From Macrobrachium rosenbergii (Eukaryota; Arthropoda; Malacostraca; Decapoda; Palaemonidae), in contig NC_089744.1 of assembly GCF_040412425.1 (NCBI RefSeq), forward strand, positions 26,638,501-26,702,500: 64,000 nucleotides of DNA. The letters are read 5' to 3'. Of the stretch, positions 52,914 through 64,000 are shown piece by piece. The notes beneath the pieces were generated by a model. It was not told where the DNA came from. It made no database searches and saw only the letters and a list, made by a program, of their open reading frames with translations. Made by a program: the position numbers and the translations under genes. Every line of letters begins with the position of its first letter. Position 1 is the stretch's first letter.

Positions 52914-54116
52914 GTGAGTACTTTAGTGAATAGATCTAAAAAGACACTCGAAGTGTTTAAAATCTTCAATACGAATGCTTGTTCAATGGAGTCTTTTAAT
53001 TTTACAGGATTTTAGAACTTTCCACTAAATTTCCGGCTGATATATCTGCCAATGCAAAAAGTTGGACAACGCTGCACCAGACGTTTCTTCCTAATTGCAG
53101 TTCTTAAGCTTCTTTAATTGGCCCCTTTTTTTTTTATTTCGTTTTCTCTATTACAAAGCTAACTAAGCTCTGTCTTCCCAAACCAAGGATTTCGAATTGG
53201 AATACCTTCTGATTTTATTCCTTTCATTCTTTCGTTCCTATTTCTTTAATTCTTTCTTGATCTCTGAAGCTATTATTTTTTAGCATTACGGTACAGATAG
53301 TTATGAATCGCTCCATATTTCTACAAGATTATACTGGATAATTAATGCCGCTGAGACTTGTAAGGGTGAAATAGAAAGCTGATTAATGAGTAAGTGCCTG
53401 CATTTTTCCAGTAATGATTTAATGAAAGGAATGATTATCATAAATTCTAAATACAGAATAAGAATCGTAGAACGGAACCGGCGTTAACTCATATTCTCGA
53501 AAATCTGAATGTGAGGCAGAGAGGGCCAGATATCGCCATTAAGTCTCAAAATCACCATGCAAATCATATCAAACCTTGAAGTTTAATGATTCACCGGAAG
53601 TGATATCGCCACAGTCTGTTTACTGATAGCACTAATCAACTGGCACAGCCGTGCCATGTATACTTAACTAACAAGTCTATCAGTCAACAGTTTCACAACA
53701 TCAGATCCAAGGTGCTCGTTTTGTTGCGCAGTTGGGCCGCTTACCTTCCCTTAATTACACGCCTGTTTCTCGAATGGTTTTCCATCTAAGGCAACAATGA
53801 GGTTATTAATAGTGGCAGTTAGTCTTAGGACGGAATAGTTCCATAGCCTCAATGGGGCAGATACCTGGAATGAAAGAGCACGAGTCGATACGGGAGCTCT
53901 GGTGGTGTTCTCTCTCAAGTACTTCAAGGGAAGCGGAGTGCAAGATTCTCCACTGTTGCTTCCATTGTTGCTTTCGATTCTTCTCTCTGTGTGGTCTAGT
54001 GTGTATTTAAGGTTTTGTATGTGAGTTGGGAATTTATAAAGGCTCGCGCATATTTGCTCTTACATGTTTAGATTACAGCGTTTACTTGAAAATGCACAGG
54101 CACTTTATATACATAA

Positions 54117-54189
<73 letters not shown>

Positions 54190-54242
54190 GTGTATGTATG
54201 TATGTGTATATACTGTATATATATGTACATATATACATACAT

Positions 54243-54317
<75 letters not shown>

Positions 54318-54371
54318 CATACATACACATAAACACTCTGCACACATATATATATTATATATATGTGTTAT

Positions 54372-54438
<67 letters not shown>
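54117..54438. repeat. Cluster of three (TA)n tracts
   Basis: TA tracts at about 54117-54186, 54250-54313 and 54380-54438, joined by TATG/CATA/CACA mixtures. Frames of YIYI type on both strands are artefacts. Confidence 0.96.
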
Positions 54439-54441
<3 letters not shown>

Positions 54442-54823
54442 GGATTACTCATTAAAGTCAGGCTTTTAAATCAATTACAAAACTAAAATTAAATCAGAAT
54501 ATATAAGAATCTTCTTATAGCTCGAGCATAATCATAGCGTTAAGGACATCAGTTTCTCTGTATTTAAAGGGTATTCAGATTCACCGCATGAAGATTTGTT
54601 AGGGCAGTGTGATGAAAGATATCTCTTAGAGATCTCTGTTATTGGCAAGACGTTATACAGCTTGTCCCGTTAAATGATCACGCTAGAATATCTGTAAACG
54701 CGAAAGGGTTTCCGGTCCGGGTTGCTTTGATATGAGTAGGTCAATGTTATAGTTATTTATATGCGGGCGCAGCTGGATGAGTGGTTATATAATACTTGCA
54801 CATATGCTCACTCAGACGCACAC

Positions 54824-54844
54824 ACATATATATACATATGTATG

Positions 54845-54875
<31 letters not shown>

Positions 54876-54892
54876 TAAATATATATATACAT

Positions 54893-54981
<89 letters not shown>
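54824..54981. repeat. Interrupted then pure (TA)n
   Basis: CA/TA mixture, then pure TA at 54899-54981. Confidence 0.96.
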
Positions 54982-54982
<1 letters not shown>

Positions 54983-55152
54983 TTTCTTATAAAAGTGGGG
55001 TCTGTCACTTCCATTATGGTAAGATTCACTGTTTTATTTTTCCCCTTCAACTTTTGTGTTTCAGACTTAGGATAAACACTTTCATAGCCTGTCGCTCTTC
55101 GTTGAAAAATATTAGTAACACCAACTAAGTGAAACTCAACCCGTACTTGCAG

Positions 55153-55192
55153 GGTTTGATGCATCAGTAATGTGGGAACACGGAAGAGCACA
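55153..55192 (+). other. Candidate 40-nt exon, unassigned
   Basis: Acceptor CCCGTACTTGCAG, donor AGCACA|GTGAGTACA. Only one frame is open, reading [12 protein letters not shown], phase 1 in and phase 2 out. It could follow the candidate at 52861-52913 in phase. No family is recognised. Confidence 0.2.
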
Positions 55193-55446
55193 GTGAGTAC
55201 AGATGTTTTCATTCAAATTTCCTTTTTTCGATTTGCTTTTCAAACTTGGTGAAACTCGACTCCTTGAAAACCTGTCTGCCGTTCAGTCTACCACAATATT
55301 TTTTTCGGGAAACACTTGGGATAACTTGGAATGAGTGGACAATATATGGAGAATTTATTTTATAAACCTTTACCAGAAAATAAACCAGAAGTCAGTTGAG
55401 TGAATCACGCAAACAGAGCTATTTCGTTCCTTGCATCCTACTTTAC

Positions 55447-55449
<3 letters not shown>

Positions 55450-55519
<70 letters not shown>

Positions 55520-55550
55520 AAGAACCCAAGCAGGGACAGCAGGCAGCATG

Positions 55551-55591
<41 letters not shown>
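55450..55591. repeat. Two (GA)n tracts separated by about 38 bp
   Basis: GA at 55450-55516 and 55555-55591. Confidence 0.97.
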
Positions 55592-55592
<1 letters not shown>

Positions 55593-55770
55593 GTTTATTT
55601 GCATAATCTCCAGCATGAGCAGCGCTCTACCTTGCAGGAGAAAACAAGTTGTTTTTGGTTTTGATTTTCATTTCTTTCAGCGGAGTAAATGTTGACTGAG
55701 CAGTTCCAGAGCTGCGACAGAGAACGAAGACGGTGCTTATTAGCCTTCTCACTCACGTTTTTTTTTCTCT

Positions 55771-56049
55771 GTCCTCTGATGTATTTTTCTCACGTTCTTT
55801 TAGATGCTGTGTCTTTTAAGTAAGGATTTCGTCATGTCTCTGCCATGAAACATGTTGTAATTATGTCGCAGATTAGCGGTTTAATATGGATTGTATTCCG
55901 GCACATTTTTCTGTCTCTTGTCCTGTGATATTCTTTCTCATGTTGTTTTGGATGCAGTGTCTTTTGAAGTAAGGTTTTTATGTCCCTGACATGAAACATG
56001 TAATAATATCTCAGATTAGCAGTTTAATATAGGTTATATTTACAACGTT
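55771..56049. repeat. Tandem duplication, period about 149 bp
   Basis: GTCCTCTGAT at 55771 matches GTCCTGTGAT at 55920. Shared later blocks are GTGTCTTTTRAAGTAAGG, CATGAAACATGTWRTAAT and CAGATTAGCRGTTTAATATR. Confidence 0.88.
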
Positions 56050-56791
56050 TGTTATTTGATATTTGTTGTCAGTCGTAATTCACTTTATTGAAATTTGTTC
56101 CCTGAACTGTACGTCGTTTCACAATTGCATCATCAAGTAAAAAAATGTGTATTTCGTTTTCTTTACTGCAAGGTTTCTTGTGATAAGTCTTCAGAAACTT
56201 TTCAAATTGCATCGTTTACCTTAATTATTGTTTAATCCTTTGTCTGAACCTCCAACAGCGAGCAAAACCAATCAATGTATTTCTCCTTCCGGAATGGCTA
56301 GGGACGCATTATCGATTTGGAGCAATTGTCTGAATTCCGTTTCTTTATTACAAGCAAACATTGCCTGTACGTGGGGTTGTCGGTCTTCCAAACTTTAATC
56401 TAGCCGGCTGTAGTAGAATTTCAATTACTTTTCTTTACTTTTGTTGTGGGTAAAAATATTAAAGTAAACTTTATGAAAATTCATATTCCTCTTATTGAAA
56501 TCTCATTCTTTTGAGAAAACTATAAAGCTGAAACAGATCAATTTAATTTCTATGTCATACTCTTAAGAATATTAATAACATGTTTAAATTATACTTTTCA
56601 CTAAATCCCGTAATATTGCAAGAATATAGATTTGAATTTCACCACCCCTCAATAAAAGCACTTTTAAAGATAAATCCTGTCATCTTCCAGGTCGATTTAT
56701 CAAGCTTCTGCCTTAAGCAAATGTATTCCCTCACTCTTAAAGTTATTGCAGAAGACCAGTCCAGAATTCTCCCAAAACTTTTTTTTCCTAT

Positions 56792-56793
<2 letters not shown>

Positions 56794-56867
<74 letters not shown>
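56794..56867. repeat. (GA)n microsatellite
   Basis: About 36 units. Confidence 0.98.
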
Positions 56868-56870
<3 letters not shown>

Positions 56871-58251
56871 CTTGGTTCCTGTATTACACGGAGTTTCCTT
56901 CTTTCATTCATAATAATTTTTAAAAGTAATGAGTCTCTTGTTCGTTGCAATTTCATCAGCATATATGAATGGGGAACAGATTCGTATTATGAACAATGCA
57001 TGTCGGACCCACGGATGGACTCTGCCCTGCAGTCCATAATCATTATTTGAATTGCAGATTATTTTTTCCTGCATTAAAATTCACTCGAAATTATATGACG
57101 CATTTGTGCTTTTTTTTTTTTTTACATAAGAATCTTCCAACCCAAAGATATAAATACATTTTCAACCCTCGTTTCGCCATGCTTTATAATGCACGTTAGA
57201 TTTATTCTGTTCATTTACGAAATTTACGTGTAATTAATCACCCCACGTGTACATTCTATCCTCTCTACTCTATTCTTGATTCCCTCACTTTCGTTTTCCC
57301 AATTCCCTTGAAAGTGGTAATCGGCAGAATGTGTTTTCGATCGTCCCCTTAAATTTTGCATTCCGTTTTTTTCGCTCCCATTCCTTCATTATTTCCCTCC
57401 ATGATTCTCTCTTACCCTCCTTTTGATCGACTGCTTTCTCCCCTTTTATTATCGTCGCGTTCTCTTCCTCCCCATTCGTATCACTTTTCCCGACGAAGTC
57501 TCAGTAATTACTTTTTCGCTTTTTTGTTTTAGTCGTGTCCTTCTTTATTTCGGGAATACTTCGAAGAATTTCGCGGAAGACGCTTTGAGGTACATTAACT
57601 AAGAGAATACGGAAAATGTTGGCCTTGCAAAAATGTTTGAGTGAAGACAAAGACATTGGAGAGAGAGAGAGGGGGGGGGGAGGGGTTTACCATGAGAAAA
57701 TTCATGAGAACAAACAACTCTGCAAATGTTTTCCCGGGTGTGTGTGTGTTTTTTTTTATGGATTCGTTTGCTGTGTCACCATTTGCAAACCTCTGCTTAA
57801 CGATATTTTATTAATTGACCTTGTAGACACTCCTTGTAGCCTTTTTTATTATTCTCCAAACCGTGGGTTTGCCAAAAATAAACTAAGAAGTTCTAAACCT
57901 CATACCTTGAATATCACTGGGATGAATACACACTCTCAAACAGATTACATTTAGCTTCCAAGGTTCCACTCTTTCGCCTTCCAAATTGATTCACCCCCCC
58001 AAAAAAAAAAAAAAAATGTTTGATCCTTGTTTACCTCATTTGGCCAAGGTTTGCGCGAGTCATTTGGATACTCATTTCAAACGAAACCTGCCTGGAACGA
58101 GTCGTCTTTCGAACCTCTGGAACTTCTTGGAGACTAGGCGAGAGAAGTCGGGAAAGGTAACCGAAGAGATGAAAAGTTACTGGAATTAACCTTCTTTATG
58201 TCCTCTCATTTATAGCATCTTTTTGAACGATAATTAGGTACATGGCTTACT
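56868..58251. other. Stretch with no recognised gene
   Basis: Pyrimidine-rich plus strand at about 57250-57500, a G9 run near 57672 and an A15 run near 58002. Nothing coding is recognised. Confidence 0.5.
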
Positions 58252-58261
58252 ATATGAAGGC

Positions 58262-58566
58262 TCCGTAGGCGGGTAGAGCGGTTAGTGCACCTCGTGCAGT
58301 GCACGGTAGGCATTACTTACGGCTTTTTGCAGCGTCCCTTCGGCTGCAACCCCTGTCATTCCTTTTACTATACCGCCGCCCATATTCTTTTTCTTCCATC
58401 TTACTTCCCACCCTCTCCTAACAATTGTTGCATGGTGTAATTGCGAGGTTTTCCTCCTGTTACACCTTGCAAAACCTTTTACTCTAAATTTTCCTTTCAG
58501 GGCTGAATTACCACATAGGTCCCAGCGCTTGGCCTTTGGCCTAAATTTTACATTCCATTCCATTGC
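58262..58566 (+). mobile_element. SINE-like repeat, copy 6 (full length)
   Basis: Head CCGTAGGCGGGTAGAGCGGT, inner blocks as in the other copies, tail ACATTCCATTCCATT. TATATGAAGGC at 58251-58261 and TAGATGAAGGC at 58567-58577 (10 of 11 identical) are a likely target-site duplication. A minus-strand open frame inside it (58282-58563) resembles the frames in copies 4 and 5 only because the element is shared. Confidence 0.92.
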
Positions 58567-58577
58567 TAGATGAAGGC

Positions 58578-61584
<3,007 letters not shown>

Positions 61585-61650
61585 GTATATATACACGTAT
61601 GTATGTATGTATACGTGTACACACATATATGTGTGTGTGTATGTTTGTGT

Positions 61651-64000
61651 GTTATTATTTTGCAAGCGCGTGTACGTTTAAAAGTTATGAACAGACGTTT
61701 TTGATATTAAAATTTACTTACGCATAGAAAGGAAAACATCATGGATCTAATTATGACCGTACCAAAAGATGAGAGAAAAATTATTTCTTACTTTTTGCAC
61801 TTTACGTGAAACCACATATCCGTCAGGTTTAGCCCGGAATATGGAGGGGGGAAAAGTTATTGGGGGGAATTAAAACAAGTCGTCAGACAGTAGTTTCTAA
61901 GAGAGTAAACGGAAACGATGATATATAGTTGCAGAGAGAGAGAGAAATTCGAGTTGGAATAGCTTCAGGTATAAGTTACCAATTCAAAAATCCTTTAATT
62001 TGGGTCATAGATTACAAGACAGAATTACATTTTTACGTTGAGTATACTGGAGCAGTATTCGAACAACTTGAATCAGTCTTTTAACGGAGGTGTCCTTACA
62101 GGGAGTGATATCAAGAGCGTCCTGCGAACGCGCTCCGTCTTACAAAAAGCCTTCTGGGTAAGAATCCTAGAAAAAGTTGCTCAAAACTATATCTTGGGTA
62201 TATAGAAAGAATTAGCGGCGTGTTTTGGGATTTTGGCTTTTTTACTTCTAGTCATGAGATTTTCAGGATTAGTGGCAAATGTTATTGAAAGAAATCACAA
62301 TAGAGGATTTCAGACAAGGGTGCAGCAGCAGAGAAATAAAAAAAAATAGTTTCCGTGATGATGATTGAGTTTCCAAATTCTTTTGTCCATTACATATGAA
62401 ATTTTATTCACGTCACTCGTAGGAACTGATGCATACTAGTGAACATGTAGGAATAGTCGCGATTCTGTAAACTGTATAAGAACATGTTTCAGTGAAACTG
62501 CCTCATTTTCTTTGTATGAGTTGCAGGAAATAGAGCAAGTAGGTTTTTGCTGCCAGTCTCCTTTTGATGTAGGAAAGTACCATAGGATTACAAAATTCGT
62601 ATAAGGTTTTCTGGGAAAAGCCGGAACAAAGTCAGATTTTCAGACTTTGGCTCCCTAAGCCCTAAAACAAAAGCTGTTACAGGAATGTGCACTCACTGAT
62701 CTTTCCTTTTGGATATAGCCGCTTAGTACTCTAGCAGTTTTCACGGCGCGTAAACTCTAACATGAAAGTTCACAACAATTCGAGTTATGTTCTCTTTACC
62801 CTTTATGCCTAAATGCTTTGGGAACCTGTACGCAACTCAGGCTATTGGGAGTTTTATATGGGATACTCAAGTCGGTAAACGAGCTGACAGAAATTCTGTT
62901 GAAAGCAAAAGTTACAACTCTTCATGGTAGACCATCGTCAGCCACGTCTTAGCTGAAGGGAATGAATATGTCGGTGGTTATAAACATTCTTAACTTTATT
63001 TGAAAAGCAAAGTGGCATTTTACAGGTTGAGATTCTTAGCTTGTGTTACTGGTGTAGGAGTTCCATGATTGTTTTTTGATCGCTCGGTTGTTGATACTTG
63101 AAAATGAAAGGTGAGTTTTTCCGATAGTCAAGATTGGTGTTCAGAAAAAAAAAAAGATATACCACTAAGTGGCGCGCTCGTCTAGGCATGCAAATGAAGA
63201 ATCATATATCTTGCAAAAATACTAATAGATAAAAATGTATTGGCTGGCTGATTCTGAAGTTTTGCAGTACTTTTTACGGCATCTGCTGAAAATTTTGTAA
63301 ACGACCGAATACCCACATGGCTACCAATATTAAAAAAGAAGGAATTCTAGACAAGCAGCCTTAGTGAATAACAGAAGAATTTACGGGTGAACAGTCTGTG
63401 AAAGAACAGGCAGCTTAAATATAAAGCAATTAGGAAAGTTTTGATTTCAAGAAAAAATGAACTCACGCATTAAGTTATGGCTTTCTCTTACAAATATCGG
63501 CATGAACTTCCGCGTATCGAGAATATATTTGAACTAAACAACAACGTTTAATCTAGGGGGACTTTTTCTCTCTCTCGACTTTTCTTAGAACTTGGAAGAA
63601 AGCTGTTAGTGGGGTTCCTCAAACCGTTTTAAAGAAATCTGGTAACTTGAAGGAAGTTAGCAGAACCATCGCTATCGTGATTATTTCCGAGTAGACCATA
63701 AAGAACGAGTTATTTTTGTCTCATTTCTTCAGAGATATTACATCCCTACCTCTTCTGCCTTCTCTGGTTCTTTCTCATCCCTCTCCTTTGTACTTCGTAC
63801 GTATATCATCGGGTTTCTCTACCGTACTTTGTTCAACCATAAAAGTGACGTTAGTATGTGAAGGATACTGTCGTCTTGGTTTGTTCCTGAAGTATTTTGA
63901 CTATATTCAGAACATTTTCCTTGTTGTTTGTATCTTTAATCGACTTGCCAGCAGAGTTATCTGAAGTATTTTTGATCATCATCACCTTTGACAATAATTG
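61651..64000. other. Stretch with no recognised gene
   Basis: Apart from a splice-bounded segment (62102-62157), nothing coding, structural or repetitive was recognised. Confidence 0.45.
62102..62157 (+). other. Candidate 56-nt exon, unassigned
   Basis: Acceptor GGTGTCCTTACAG, donor TTCTGG|GTAAGAATC. Two frames are open: phase 1 to 0 reading SDIKSVLRTRSVLQKAFW, or phase 0 to 2 reading GVISRASCERAPSYKKPS. Local composition is GC- and CpG-richer than its flanks. No family is recognised. Confidence 0.28.

Larger units (their letters stand above)
52095..54116. other. Stretch with no recognised gene
   Basis: Apart from the weak Gag-like frame and the candidate exon listed here, I see only unremarkable AT-rich sequence. 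Confidence 0.45.

Noticed and set aside
58282..58563. Minus-strand frames at 46774-47010, 49530-49730 and 58282-58563 sharing RRKTSQLHYET-like sequence
   Set aside because: The similarity comes from the shared SINE-like element; the frames are broken differently in each copy and show no coding constraint.

Overview
This window looks like nuclear DNA of a decapod crustacean. The diagnostic evidence is one neuropeptide gene on the minus strand. It carries ten tandem copies of [11 protein letters not shown] orcokinin peptides between Lys-Arg cleavage sites, an orcomyotropin-type peptide and an ANLY spacer peptide, which is the known layout of decapod orcokinin prohormones. Extreme microsatellite density (dozens of AT, AG/CT, AC/GT and ATT tracts of 40-100 bp) and a repeated SINE-like element fit the same origin. 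I cannot resolve the species or infraorder.

Layout. 1-4295: no recognised gene. 4296-7137: the 3' part of the orcokinin gene, read right to left: a 34-nt exon (7137-7104), an 1842-bp intron (7103-5262) with a perfect GTAAGT donor, and the terminal peptide exon (5261-4736) with its 3' UTR and a candidate poly(A) signal near 4318. The exon or exons for the signal peptide and N-terminal propeptide are not identified; they lie to the right, in a long intron or outside the window. 7138-64000: almost entirely non-coding as far as I can see, made of microsatellites, minisatellites, six same-orientation copies of a ~300-bp SINE-like repeat (three with target-site duplications), a decayed non-LTR retrotransposon fragment (21433-21937), a ~180-bp hairpin-bearing tandem repeat (22061-22620), a 26-bp inverted-repeat element (45322-45570) and several short tandem duplications.

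Several short plus-strand segments are bounded by good splice acceptors and donors and are open in at least one frame; the best is 32863-32922. They may be small exons of an unrecognised plus-strand gene, but some such pairs are expected by chance. A CpG-richer stretch at about 39000-39460 has core-promoter-like motifs and strong donors on both strands.

The orcokinin gene stands alone functionally. Its precursor would enter the secretory pathway and be cut at Lys-Arg/Arg-Arg sites to release orcokinins, orcomyotropin and linker peptides. The intron splits the orcomyotropin coding sequence exactly, so the terminal exon is a unit that alternative splicing could exchange.
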